From positions 1 to 64,000 of the forward strand of contig NZ_JAKFZS010000032.1 in the NCBI RefSeq assembly GCF_021654285.1: 64,000 bases of DNA. The letters are read 5' to 3'. Both the position numbers and the translations under genes were made by a program. Below, piece by piece: positions 52,909 through 62,580 of the stretch; position 1 is the first letter of the stretch, and each line of letters opens with the position of its first letter. The notes below the pieces were generated by a model. That model did not search any database, was not told where the DNA came from, and worked only from the letters and a program-made list of their open reading frames with translations. The DNA comes from Pseudoalteromonas luteoviolacea. Lineage in GTDB: Bacteria > Pseudomonadota > Gammaproteobacteria > Enterobacterales > Alteromonadaceae.

Positions 52909-55572
52909 ATGCATGAGAACAAAAAAGCATTAACGGCGCGCACTTTGGTTGCGTTATTACCGGCCATGGTAATAGCTGGCCAAACTTGGGCCAGCACCAG
53001 CCTAGTACAAATAAATCAGCAGCAACTGAATCAGCTTGCTGATACCCTCGATGTGAAGTATCGCTTACTCAGTAATATGCCTGAGCAATGTCCAGGTTCT
53101 ACGGCTGAATTTTGTTATCACGCACAAATTGAAATCACGAGTCCGTTTACTGCAAAGGTAGATGGTTGGAAAATCCTGTATAGCCAAGTGTATCCAGCGA
53201 CGCAAAGTAAAAGCGAGCAGCTGACATTACGTCACTTCAATGGTGACCTAAACCACATCGCACCAAGTAACGCATTTACTGGATTCGAAGCAGGGAAGAG
53301 CCAAGTTATTGAATTTTGGGTCGCCAGTTCACTGCTTAATGAAGGTGAGTTGATGCCCAACTATATACTCACCGCACAGGGTCTTGAGCCAAAAGTGATA
53401 AAAAGCACCCAATCATACATTGAGCAGGATACAAGATTAGAAATAAAGCCTTATGCAGCGGTCAGTGCCAAAACCAGTGTGATGCAATCTCATCCTGATG
53501 ATCAATATGCAAACTTTACCTCAGCTGCCTTATTTGAAAATTATAAAATCGACGATTATTTAGTTGATGCTGTTGCGCATGCAATTGTGCCAACGCCTGA
53601 TGCAATGAAGGTGTTTAGCGGTGAGGCGCCACTTAATTTGAGTCGCGGTATTAAATTACAGCTATCTGGGTTGGAGTATGGTGATGTGGCAGCTGCCCTA
53701 AAGCGCCTAGATGCGTTAGGGGTTAAGCAAACGTACAATGGCGTTGCAGTAAATATCATTGTGCGTGGCAAGCAACAAGGTCATAGCGGGGCGTATCAGC
53801 TCAGCACTCAAGGAGGGAAAATACAGATTGAAGCGCAAGATAGTACCGGCGCATTTTATGGATTACAGTCGGTGGCGAGTTTGCTGTCACTGGACTCTAT
53901 GCAGGTGCCTGCGGTAAGCGTGGTTGATAAACCACGCTATGATTATCGGGGCTTGCACTTGGATGTGGCGCGTAACTTCCGTTCTAAAGGGTTTGTATTG
54001 CGGTTACTCAGTAAAATGTCTGCTTATAAGCTTAATAAGCTGCATTTTCATCTCGCAGATGATGAAGGGTGGCGCATTGAGATCCCGGGTTTACCTGAAT
54101 TGACAGCGTTATCATCACATCGATGTATCGATTTGGATGATAAGCATTGTTTACAGCCTCAATTGGGGTCGGCAATTAATACCGATAGAGACGGTTATTA
54201 TTCTATTGCTGATTATCAAGAGATCTTGAATTTTGCAAAGCAACATCATATTGAAATTATTCCTTCGTTAGACATGCCAGGCCATTCGCGTGCAGCAGTC
54301 AAAGCCATGGAGAAACGCTTTTACACGCTCACCAAAAAAGGTAAACATGACGCTGCGCGCCAGTACTTAGTCAGTGATCCGCAAGATGTGACCGAATACC
54401 GCTCAATTCAGCACTACAACGACAACACATTAAATGTTTGTATGGAGTCAACTTATGCATTTGTTGATAAGGTGATTTCAGAAGTGGCTGCGCAACATAA
54501 AAAAGCGGGCTCACCGTTAAATATCTATCATATTGGTGCAGATGAAACTGCTGGGGCATGGGTCGAGTCGCCAGCCTGTAAAAAGTTCATTGCTGATAAG
54601 TCCAATGATGTACATGAAGTGGAAGAGTTGACGGGCTACTTTATTGAGCGAGTGTCGGCAATGATTGCTAAAAAAGGTATTGAGGTTGCTGGTTGGAATG
54701 ATGGCCTTTCTGAAACGAGACAGGACAAGATGCCACGTAAAGTGGCGTCGTATGTCTGGGCAACATTACCGCAAAATGCCCACAAGGTTGTGAGTGCTCA
54801 TGCCAGACGGGGTTGGGACATTATTTTATCAACACCGGATGTCACTTACTTAGATTTTCCCTATGAGTTAGACCCAAAAGAGAGTGGCTATAAATGGGGG
54901 GCGAGAAGAACAAATAGCAAAACAATTTTTGAGTTTATGCCTGATAACTTACCAGCTAATGCAGAAGTTAAAAAAGACACCATAGGCAGAAACTATGTGG
55001 CTGATGATCGCACGCAAGTAGATGAAAATGGTCAGTTTACTCATCAACCACTTCCTGAAGGTTTCCGTGTTACGGGGATCCAAGGTCACCTGTGGTCTGA
55101 GGTTGTGCGAAAAGACCACCTAGCTGAGTACATGCTATTTCCTCGGTTGTTAGCGCTGGCAGAGAAAGCATGGCACCGAGCACAGTGGGAAGTACCTTAT
55201 AACTATGCGGGTGAAAAATATGACCACACAACAGGGTTCCTAACTGCCCATATGCGTGCACAGCGAGATCAACAGTGGCAAGACTTCATTCATGCCGTTG
55301 GACATAAAGAACTTGAAAAGTTTGATCGATTGGGTGTTTTTTATCGGATCCCGAATGTGGTGAGCAAGGTGATAGACAATAGGTTGCATGCCTCTACGAT
55401 TATTCCTGGGTTACCAATTCAGTACAGAGTCAATCAAGGAGAGTGGCGAGAGTATGATCAGCCATTGACGTTGAAAGCCGGAGCAGAGGTTGAGCTACGA
55501 GCACTTTCTCCCGATAGGCGACGCCCTGGTAGAATCGAGTTTGCCGACATAACTGGCACTGCCCGATTTTAA
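52909..55572 (+). CDS. Beta-N-acetylhexosaminidase (GH20, chitobiase type)
   Basis: An 887-residue exported glycoside hydrolase. A signal peptide ends near GQTWAS. Domains in order: N-terminal carbohydrate-binding fold (about 25-170), GH20b (about 205-340), GH20 catalytic barrel (about 345-780) and a short C-terminal Ig-like domain. The catalytic pair Asp-Glu lies in HIGADETAGAW, and HLADDEGWR and WNDGLS line the pocket. It releases N-acetylglucosamine from chitin oligomers. I use the ATG at 52909 with AGGATAGGAC upstream instead of that at 52888. Confidence 0.92.
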   Translation: MHENKKALTARTLVALLPAMVIAGQTWASTSLVQINQQQLNQLADTLDVKYRLLSNMPEQCPGSTAEFCYHAQIEITSPFTAKVDGWKILYSQVYPATQSKSEQLTLRHFNGDLNHIAPSNAFTGFEAGKSQVIEFWVASSLLNEGELMPNYILTAQGLEPKVIKSTQSYIEQDTRLEIKPYAAVSAKTSVMQSHPDDQYANFTSAALFENYKIDDYLVDAVAHAIVPTPDAMKVFSGEAPLNLSRGIKLQLSGLEYGDVAAALKRLDALGVKQTYNGVAVNIIVRGKQQGHSGAYQLSTQGGKIQIEAQDSTGAFYGLQSVASLLSLDSMQVPAVSVVDKPRYDYRGLHLDVARNFRSKGFVLRLLSKMSAYKLNKLHFHLADDEGWRIEIPGLPELTALSSHRCIDLDDKHCLQPQLGSAINTDRDGYYSIADYQEILNFAKQHHIEIIPSLDMPGHSRAAVKAMEKRFYTLTKKGKHDAARQYLVSDPQDVTEYRSIQHYNDNTLNVCMESTYAFVDKVISEVAAQHKKAGSPLNIYHIGADETAGAWVESPACKKFIADKSNDVHEVEELTGYFIERVSAMIAKKGIEVAGWNDGLSETRQDKMPRKVASYVWATLPQNAHKVVSAHARRGWDIILSTPDVTYLDFPYELDPKESGYKWGARRTNSKTIFEFMPDNLPANAEVKKDTIGRNYVADDRTQVDENGQFTHQPLPEGFRVTGIQGHLWSEVVRKDHLAEYMLFPRLLALAEKAWHRAQWEVPYNYAGEKYDHTTGFLTAHMRAQRDQQWQDFIHAVGHKELEKFDRLGVFYRIPNVVSKVIDNRLHASTIIPGLPIQYRVNQGEWREYDQPLTLKAGAEVELRALSPDRRRPGRIEFADITGTARF

Positions 55573-55742
55573 GTTGCTGGGAGGCTCCGAGTTCCTATGG
55601 TGCTTCCCAATTCTTTCTAGCGCAATAAGTGGCTGTGGTCATCATATACATAGATAACAATTAAAATTGCCCAATGGCATCCCTTCATATTTTGGCGTCT
55701 ATCTGTTATTGCGGTAGCCCATAACCATCAAGAGCATTTTGT

Positions 55743-56363
55743 ATGATCAGTCGAGTTATACAGGGACAAACTGAGCCGGAAGATAATGCGCTATTTGGCA
55801 TAGATAAAGAGCTAACTACATATCATGATGAGATGGACATCACCTGTATTTGTGTAATTGAGCAGTGCTCAGAGCTCAAGAAGGTTTTAAGTATGTTAGA
55901 AAATCAGTCTCTATGCCCTATGGAAGTTGTGATATGCCACCCACCCTCACTACAGTGTGATGTATCTCAACAAGCAAGTTTTACAGTGCGTCTATTACCT
56001 TTTGATTTTCCGATGAATTTGAGTACTCAGACGCCAGAACGGTTGGCATTAGCAATTAATTGTGACTATGTCGTTGTCTGCTCAGAAGCGTGTGCTTGGA
56101 TATCGAATGAGTGGCTTAGTTTGCAACTCTATTATTTAAAAAATAATAAATTAGACGCGATAGGGGGGGTCCAAGGCGGTGCCTTTGTGTCAGCAGAATC
56201 CTGTTCTTATATGCAAAGTAACACTTTTTTCTGCACAAAAGAGTTCTTTTTAGCAAAACATCATGCACAAGATAAGCAGCTTGGCTTTGAGGTGAAGCCG
56301 AACCAATACAGTGAACACAGCATCCAGTCCCAAGCGGTGCAGGCGCACATATCATCAGATTGA
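55743..56363 (+). CDS. Short glycosyltransferase 2-like protein, uncertain
   Basis: A 206-residue protein with weak GT-A resemblance: ITCICVIEQCSELKKVLSML and QSLCPMEVVICHPPS resemble the nucleotide-binding start of GT2 enzymes, and CDYVVVCSEACAWISNEWL the DxD region, but no DxD is present and the C-terminal half of a GT2 is missing. It lies 18 bp upstream of the TonB-receptor-like gene and is probably co-transcribed. It could be a truncated relic or a diverged regulator. Confidence 0.5.
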   Translation: MISRVIQGQTEPEDNALFGIDKELTTYHDEMDITCICVIEQCSELKKVLSMLENQSLCPMEVVICHPPSLQCDVSQQASFTVRLLPFDFPMNLSTQTPERLALAINCDYVVVCSEACAWISNEWLSLQLYYLKNNKLDAIGGVQGGAFVSAESCSYMQSNTFFCTKEFFLAKHHAQDKQLGFEVKPNQYSEHSIQSQAVQAHISSD

Positions 56364-56381
56364 CTCAATACAGGAAATACA

Positions 56382-58429
56382 TTGTTAGAACGTGATACAA
56401 CCGCATATCGAGCGACAGAAAAGAGAATGTACCGAACAAGAAATATACTTTCACTGTTCATGTCTATGTTAAGCATGATGTTTTTAGTCCCAGAAATAAG
56501 AGCTGAGGAAGTACCTGCACTTGAAAGTCAGGTATTTGACCGTGCTTTCTTTGAGCAGTACCACCCACAAACAGCCTTGGATATGATTTATCGCTTGCCT
56601 GGTTTTTCATTTCAGAATACGAGTTCTGCGCGTGGCTTTGGCGCGAATGTTGGGAATGTTTTAATTAATGGCGCTCGCCCAGTTGTTAAATCTGAAAAAC
56701 TCAGCAACGTGTTAAATCGTCTGCCAGCTGCTTCTGTACAACAGATCCGAATTTATCGGGGGAGTCAAATTCCGTCAGTTGCGGCCGGTAACGCAGTGGT
56801 TGCTGATGTGATTTCGCTTGATTTAGAAACATCGGAAATGTGCAAGGGGAGCTAGTGCAGTTTCATGACGGCAGTATAAAGCCAAAAGTCGCATTGCAAT
56901 TAACAACGCCATTGTTGGGGTGGGAGGCATCACTGGGTATTCAAGCAAATAATACCCCTGGTTATCGCACTGCACTAATCACACAGCGAGATGAGCAAAA
57001 AAAAGTCATCGCAAAAGCTTCGGAAGTGCTCGATGAATCCACGAAAGAGTTTAAATTGACGGCTCAATTGAGCCAAATAGATACAGACACTGAAACTATG
57101 CTGACAAGCAAAGTGAGCCGTGAAAAGTATCTGGGTGAAACTGCTAGATATGATGATATGCAGTCAAGTACTGAAGCGCTGCATTTAATTCGAGAACTTG
57201 AAGTAGAAAATACAACGGATATTGTAGAGCTAGGTATAGATTGGCTCATTAAACGGGCGAGTCATCGGTGGCAAAATATGGTTATTTGGGTCATTGAAGA
57301 CAAAACATTTGCCAACAAAGATGCCTTTTTTCCGACTGCGCTTGCTCACTCTACATGGCATCAAAATGAGTTGAAAACAGAACTCATATTGAGAAGCAGC
57401 ATTGAACTATCTCCAATAGGTCACTTCACACCTCAATTTGGTATTGAGTTAGTAGAGAACAGAATGCAATCATCGGTATTACAATCTGGCGAGCATAATA
57501 TGGACCGTACTGATGTCAGTGAGCTCAGAGCTGAGCTATTTGGCAGTGTCAGTTATCAAGTGAATGAGAGCCTCACCAGTGAAGTGGGGATAACTTATGA
57601 AAGCTCACGTATTGATGTATCTGCACAAGAAAACAGTGAGCAATCCCTCTCTTTTTTGAAGCCAAGACTCAAGGCAGACTGGCAGCTTGCAGAAAACCAA
57701 AGCCTAAGTACTGCGGCTGAACATCGCGTGGGCCAGCTTGATTTTTCGGATTTTGCACGTAGCGTTGACCCGTTAGATGAAAGAGGTCAAGCTGGGAACA
57801 CGCAGTTACGCCCGCAACAGACCACCGAAGTCTCAGCGCAGTATCAGTGGTATTTTTCAAAACGCAGCAATTTGAAAGTAGAGTTACTGTATCAATGGCG
57901 AAAAGATGTGTTGGAGCACATCGCGATTACGGACACCAGCAGTGCGATAGGCAATGCAGGGGATGGAGAGTATTGGGGCAGTACGATAGGCTTAGCGATT
58001 GACTTAGCCCCCATTCTAGATAATGCGCTCTTTGAGGTGTCCTATGAGCATACTAATTCACATTACAGCAATCCACATGGGCGCAGTGAACGGTTAAGCA
58101 ACTACTTAGATGATTGGCTGTGGATGCAGTTCCGTCATGATATCCCGCACCTCAAAAGTTCATGGGGGCTCGAGTATTGGGGGGATTATACAGAACCGGT
58201 TTACTATCCATATGAAACGCTGATTGTGCATGGCAATAAACGATTGAAAGGGTTTATTGAATCGTCTTGGATTCATCGTTTTAAAGTACGTTTTGAAGTA
58301 ACGCATATGAATACCGGTCGATTTAGACGTGAACGTACTTTTTATGAACAAGCAATAATATCTGGTTATGAAGTAGCTGACCGTACGCATAAAGCGGACT
58401 ATCGCTTGTCAGTATGGTACAACTTTTAG
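56382..58429 (+). pseudogene. TonB-dependent receptor-like gene broken by a frameshift
   Basis: Two overlapping frames (56382-56855 and 56840-58429) together form one outer membrane receptor of about 680 residues. The first has a signal-like segment and the plug (ALDMIYRLPGFSFQNTSSARG and NVLINGARPVVKSEKLSNVL, quoted in parts). The second continues GNVQGELVQF and ends with a barrel strand terminating in Trp-Tyr-Asn-Phe, the expected C-terminal Phe. Reading shifts near 56832-56840. No slippery heptamer is seen. Restoring one base joins the frames. The product may otherwise bind sugar polymers, given its neighbours. Confidence 0.8.
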
Positions 58430-58590
58430 ATAGGGTGTTTTTATAAAACAAATAATATCATTGACTTATGTTTGTTAAATAGAAAATAAGAATACCTTCA
58501 CTGTTTCTTCATGGTAGATAACATGGCCACTACGCACACTGCGTAGCGAGTGACTTAAATTAACCAGAAATGGAAAAGGATATGTGTACT

Positions 58591-59412
58591 ATGAATGCCA
58601 TTAAAAAACTTACCACTTTGACTTTATTGACTTTGTCAGTGAGCAGCTGTGCAGCAACCCAACAAACAAATGTAGTAACGTCTGATTTTACATATCCAAA
58701 TGGTGCACGATATGCTGTGTCATTGACCTTTGATGATGCACGAAATAGTCAAGTCGATGTCGGTATTCCCATTTTAGATAAGCATAATGTGAAAGGGACT
58801 TTTTATGTAAATCCAAAATTTGTTGATGAGCGATTGGATGGCTGGAAAAAAGCCGCAAAAAATGGGCATGAATTAGGTAATCATACGAGTTCTCATTTGT
58901 GCACAGGCAACTTCGCATGGCTAAGAAAAGATGATCTGGGGCTTGAGCAGGTTGACTTAGCCTGGTTAAGACAAGATATTGAAGCCACAACGACCTACAT
59001 GAAAGAGAAACTCGATGTCGAACCGCGCTCATTTGCATACCCTTGCGGAAACACTTTTGTTGGTCGGGGCAAAGAAGTAAAAAGCTATGTGCCGCTCATT
59101 GCCGAGCTATTTAAAACTGGACGTACTTGGCTAGATGAGACGGGGAATAATCCAACTTATACCGATTTTGCACAGCTGGCTGGCAATCGAATGGACGGGA
59201 TGAGCTTTGTAGAAATTAAAGCGCTGCTAGATATGCTTAAAGAAAATAATAAATGGATTATTTTAGCTGGGCATGAAGTCGGGAAAAAAGGCCTTTATAC
59301 CACGGATAAAGCAGCCTTAGATGCGCTGATTGTCTACTTAAAAGACCCCAAAAATGGATATTGGTTGGCAACGGTCGATGAGATTGCAACCTACATTGAA
59401 AAGCATAGATAA
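58591..59412 (+). CDS. Polysaccharide deacetylase lipoprotein (CE4 family)
   Basis: A 273-residue lipoprotein (LSVSSC lipobox). The NodB-type domain has SLTFDDA (metal Asp pair) near residue 46, HTSSH as the second motif, RSFAYPCG as the third and a C-terminal LAGHEVG. It removes acetyl groups from an amino-sugar polymer. I start at 58591, but 58582 or 58570 are possible. It lies after the receptor-like gene and before the ribosomal operon. Confidence 0.85.
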   Translation: MNAIKKLTTLTLLTLSVSSCAATQQTNVVTSDFTYPNGARYAVSLTFDDARNSQVDVGIPILDKHNVKGTFYVNPKFVDERLDGWKKAAKNGHELGNHTSSHLCTGNFAWLRKDDLGLEQVDLAWLRQDIEATTTYMKEKLDVEPRSFAYPCGNTFVGRGKEVKSYVPLIAELFKTGRTWLDETGNNPTYTDFAQLAGNRMDGMSFVEIKALLDMLKENNKWIILAGHEVGKKGLYTTDKAALDALIVYLKDPKNGYWLATVDEIATYIEKHR

Positions 59413-59689
59413 ATCAATGTGTGGCTATTTTTTAAACTGTAACAAAGGTTTAAAATTTATTCATTAGACTTGTTTTCCGCTTCACCGCCCTCATATGAAA
59501 GAAGACGGTGATAGCAGATATGGCAAATTGATAAATTAATTAAAAATTGAACTATCTTTGGCTGAACTTTGCTGTTACAATTCCCCGCCCTTGAAAGACG
59601 AAAGCTTCGTTTTTTGAGTGGAATTTAATCTAAATGCTTAGGTTTTATACAAAATCTAAGTAAATGTTAACTACACCGGAGCATAGACA
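59413..59689 (+). promoter_or_regulatory. Leader and promoter of the spc operon
   Basis: TACAAT at 59576-59581 is followed at once by TCCCCGCCC, a GC-rich discriminator typical of promoters under stringent control. A hairpin ACGAA/TTCGT with TTTTTT follows at 59598-59615. The rplN ribosome site GGAG lies at about 59678. No gene is present in the gap. Confidence 0.6.
59598..59615 (+). terminator. Hairpin with T-run upstream of rplN
   Basis: ACGAA AGC TTCGT followed by TTTTTT. It lies between the deacetylase gene and rplN, after the -10 element at 59576. It could terminate upstream reads or attenuate the operon. Confidence 0.5.
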
Positions 59690-60058
59690 ATGATCCAAAT
59701 GCAAACTCAGCTGGACGTTGCTGATAACAGCGGCGCTCGCAAAGTGCAGTGTATTAAAGTCCTTGGTGGTTCGCACCGTCGCTACGCGCGTGTTGGTGAC
59801 ATCATTAAAGTTTCTGTTAAAGAAGCTATTCCTCGCGGCAAAGTGAAGAAAGGTGATGTTAAAAACGCAGTAGTAGTGCGTACTAAAAAAGGCGTTCGTC
59901 GTCCAGACGGCTCTTTAATCCGTTTCGATAGCAATGCGGCTGTTATCTTAAATGATAGCCATCAGCCAATTGGTACTCGTATCTTCGGCCCTGTGACGCG
60001 TGAACTACGTAACGAAAAGTTCATGAAAATCGTTTCACTAGCACCAGAAGTACTATAA
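59690..60058 (+). CDS. rplN: 50S ribosomal protein L14
   Basis: A 122-residue L14, beginning MIQMQTQLDVADNSGARKVQ and continuing with the family core. First gene of the spc operon here, with no rpsQ before it. Its ribosome site and codon bias fit high expression. Confidence 0.98.
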   Translation: MIQMQTQLDVADNSGARKVQCIKVLGGSHRRYARVGDIIKVSVKEAIPRGKVKKGDVKNAVVVRTKKGVRRPDGSLIRFDSNAAVILNDSHQPIGTRIFGPVTRELRNEKFMKIVSLAPEVL

Positions 60059-60068
60059 GGAGTCGATC

Positions 60069-60383
60069 ATGGCAGCAAAAATCCGTCGTGATGACGAAGT
60101 AATCGTACTAGCCGGTAAAGACAAAGGTAAGCGCGGTAAAGTGCTTTCAGTTGTAACTGAGACTGGTCGTGTATTTGTTGAAGGCGTAAATATCATCAAG
60201 AAACACCAGAAGCCTGTACCACAACTACAGCAAGCTGGCGGTATTGTTGAGAAAGAAGCGTCTGTCGACGTATCAAATGTAGCGATTTTCAATGCCGAAA
60301 CTGGCAAAGCAGATCGTGTTGGTTTTAGATTTGAAGACGGTAAAAAAGTCCGTTTCTTCAAGTCTACTGGCAAAACTATTTAA
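60069..60383 (+). CDS. rplX: 50S ribosomal protein L24
   Basis: A 104-residue L24 with the KOW motif DDEVIVLAGKDKGKRGKV near the N-terminus. It initiates assembly of the large subunit. It follows rplN by 10 bp, AAGGAG preceding. Confidence 0.98.
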   Translation: MAAKIRRDDEVIVLAGKDKGKRGKVLSVVTETGRVFVEGVNIIKKHQKPVPQLQQAGGIVEKEASVDVSNVAIFNAETGKADRVGFRFEDGKKVRFFKSTGKTI

Positions 60384-60398
60384 TAGTTGGAGTAGACG

Positions 60399-60938
60399 AT
60401 GGCGAAACTGCATGAAGTGTACAAAGACAAAGTAGTAAAAGAGCTTTTTGAAAAGTTCGGTTACAGCTCTGTCATGCAAGTCCCTCAGATCGAGAAGATC
60501 ACACTTAACATGGGTGTGGGCGAAGCCCTAGCTGACAAGAAAATTCTAGAAAATGCTGTTGCAGATCTAGAAGCAATCTCTGGTCAGAAGCCTCTAGTGA
60601 CTAAAGCACGCAAATCAGTTGCTGGCTTTAAGATCCGTGAAGGTTACCCAATTGGCTGTAAAGTAACCCTACGCGGCGAGCGTATGTGGGATTTCCTTGA
60701 GCGTTTAGTCTCAATCGCGATGCCACGTATTCGTGACTTCCGCGGTGTTAGCGCAAAGTCTTTTGACGGTCGCGGTAACTACTCTATGGGCGTACGTGAG
60801 CAAATCATCTTCCCAGAAATTGATTATGATAAAGTAGACCGTGTTCGCGGTATGGATATCACAATCACTACTTCTGCGAAAACAGATGATGAAGGCCGTG
60901 CGTTATTAGAAGCGTTCAACTTCCCATTCAAAAAGTAA
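60399..60938 (+). CDS. rplE: 50S ribosomal protein L5
   Basis: A 179-residue L5, with KITLNMGVGEALADKK and YSMGVREQIIFPEIDYDK. It binds 5S rRNA and the P-site tRNA. Standard place in the operon. Confidence 0.98.
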   Translation: MAKLHEVYKDKVVKELFEKFGYSSVMQVPQIEKITLNMGVGEALADKKILENAVADLEAISGQKPLVTKARKSVAGFKIREGYPIGCKVTLRGERMWDFLERLVSIAMPRIRDFRGVSAKSFDGRGNYSMGVREQIIFPEIDYDKVDRVRGMDITITTSAKTDDEGRALLEAFNFPFKK

Positions 60939-60948
60939 GGGTAGGGTT

Positions 60949-61254
60949 ATGGCAAAGAATTCAATGAAAGCGCGTGACGTAAAACGTGCTAAATTAGTTG
61001 CACAGTACGCAGAAAAGCGTGCTGCACTTAAAGCTATCATCAGCGATGTTAAAACATCTGATGATGAGCGTTGGGACGCGGTATTAAAGCTTCAGTCTTT
61101 ACCGCGTGATTCTAGCCCTTCACGTCAACGTAATCGTTGTAACATTACGGGCCGCCCACATGGTTACCTTCGCAAGTTCGGCCTAAGCCGTATCAAAGTT
61201 CGCGAAGCAGCTATGCGCGGTGAAATTCCTGGCCTTAAAAAGGCTTCTTGGTAA
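60949..61254 (+). CDS. rpsN: 30S ribosomal protein S14
   Basis: A 101-residue S14 of the long, zinc-free type (one Cys only, in CNITGRPHGYLRKFGLSR). It sits in the small subunit head. Order rplE-rpsN-rpsH is canonical. Confidence 0.98.
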   Translation: MAKNSMKARDVKRAKLVAQYAEKRAALKAIISDVKTSDDERWDAVLKLQSLPRDSSPSRQRNRCNITGRPHGYLRKFGLSRIKVREAAMRGEIPGLKKASW

Positions 61255-61274
61255 TAGAATCACGGGAGTAAGAC

Positions 61275-61667
61275 ATGAGCTTGCAAGATCCAATCGCGGA
61301 TTTGTTTACACGCATCCGTAACGGTCAGTCTGCGAAGAAGGTAGAAGTAACAATGCCAACTTCAAAGCTGAAAGTAGCTGTTGCTGACGTACTGAAAAAC
61401 GAAGGTTTCATCACTGGTTATTCAGTATCAGGCGACGTAAAAGCAGAATTGACTATCGAACTTAAGTACTTCGAAGGCAAAGCTGTTATCGAAAGCATCC
61501 AGCGTGTTAGCCGCCCTGGTCTACGTATCTACAAGAAACGTGACGAATTACCGAAGGTAATGGGTGGTCTAGGTATCGCTATCGTATCAACTTCTAAAGG
61601 CCTGATGACAGACCGCGCTGCGCGTACCGCTGGTGTTGGTGGTGAAATCATTGGCTTTGTAGCTTAA
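61275..61667 (+). CDS. rpsH: 30S ribosomal protein S8
   Basis: A 130-residue S8 starting MSLQDPIADLFTRIRNGQ, ending GGEIIGFVA. In E. coli S8 represses this operon by binding a site in its message; I cannot see such a site clearly here. Confidence 0.98.
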   Translation: MSLQDPIADLFTRIRNGQSAKKVEVTMPTSKLKVAVADVLKNEGFITGYSVSGDVKAELTIELKYFEGKAVIESIQRVSRPGLRIYKKRDELPKVMGGLGIAIVSTSKGLMTDRAARTAGVGGEIIGFVA

Positions 61668-61680
61668 TCGGAGGGGAACT

Positions 61681-62211
61681 ATGTCTCGTATTGCGAAGGC
61701 TCCTATTGCTGTTCCTGCCGGTGTTGAAGTTGCAATTAACGGCCAGGAAATCAAAGTTAAAGGTAAAAACGGTGAATTGACTCGCGTTCTTAACGACGCA
61801 GTTGAAGTTGTTCTTAACGACAACGTTATCACTACAGCACCTCGTGAAGTAGCAAATGCTTGGGCTCAAGCTGGTACTGCACGCGCTCTGATCAACAACA
61901 TGATCATCGGCGTTAACGAAGGTTTTGAAAAGAAACTACAACTAGTCGGTGTTGGTTACCGTGCTGCAGTTAAGGGTAAAGTTTTAGACTTAACTCTTGG
62001 CTTCTCACACCCAGTGAACTTCGAGATCCCAGCGGGTATCACTATCGAAGCTCCAAGCCAGACTGAAATCGTTGTTAAAGGCGCAGACAAGCAGCTAGTT
62101 GGTCAAACTGCTGCAAACATCCGCTCATACCGTGAACCAGAGCCTTATAAAGGTAAAGGTGTACGTTACGCTGATGAGCACGTGCGTCGTAAAGAGGCTA
62201 AGAAGAAGTAA
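61681..62211 (+). CDS. rplF: 50S ribosomal protein L6
   Basis: A 176-residue L6, MSRIAKAPIAVPAGVEV at the start and EPYKGKGVRYADEHVRRKE near the end. It supports the factor-binding centre of the large subunit. Confidence 0.98.
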   Translation: MSRIAKAPIAVPAGVEVAINGQEIKVKGKNGELTRVLNDAVEVVLNDNVITTAPREVANAWAQAGTARALINNMIIGVNEGFEKKLQLVGVGYRAAVKGKVLDLTLGFSHPVNFEIPAGITIEAPSQTEIVVKGADKQLVGQTAANIRSYREPEPYKGKGVRYADEHVRRKEAKKK

Positions 62212-62220
62212 GGTAAGACG

Positions 62221-62571
62221 ATGGATAAGAAAACAGCTCGTCTACGTCGTGCTAAGCGCACTCGTAGAAATATTATCGAACAAGGCACAACGCGTCTTGT
62301 TATCCACCGCACGCCACGTCACATATACGCTCAAATCGTAAACGTTGAGGGTATTGTACTGGCTGCTGCTTCTACTGTTGAAAAAGCAATTGCTGAAACA
62401 GTTAAAGGCACTGGCAACATCGAAGCTGCACAAGCAGTTGGTAAAGCAGTTGCTGAACGCGCGGCAGACAAAGGCATCGAAAAGCTTGCTTTTGACCGCA
62501 GTGGCTTTAAATATCACGGCCGTGTGAAGGCGCTTGCTGATGCAGCGCGTGAAGCCGGTCTGCAATTCTAG
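62221..62571 (+). CDS. rplR: 50S ribosomal protein L18
   Basis: A 116-residue L18 with FDRSGFKYHGRVKALADAAR at the end. Binds 5S rRNA. Start MDKKTARLRRAKRTRR; short gap after rplF. Confidence 0.98.
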   Translation: MDKKTARLRRAKRTRRNIIEQGTTRLVIHRTPRHIYAQIVNVEGIVLAAASTVEKAIAETVKGTGNIEAAQAVGKAVAERAADKGIEKLAFDRSGFKYHGRVKALADAAREAGLQF

Positions 62572-62580
62572 GAGTAGACA

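Noticed and set aside
56832..56860. Programmed ribosomal frameshift in the receptor-like gene
   Set aside because: No slippery heptamer or clear stimulatory hairpin; a mutation or sequencing error is simpler.
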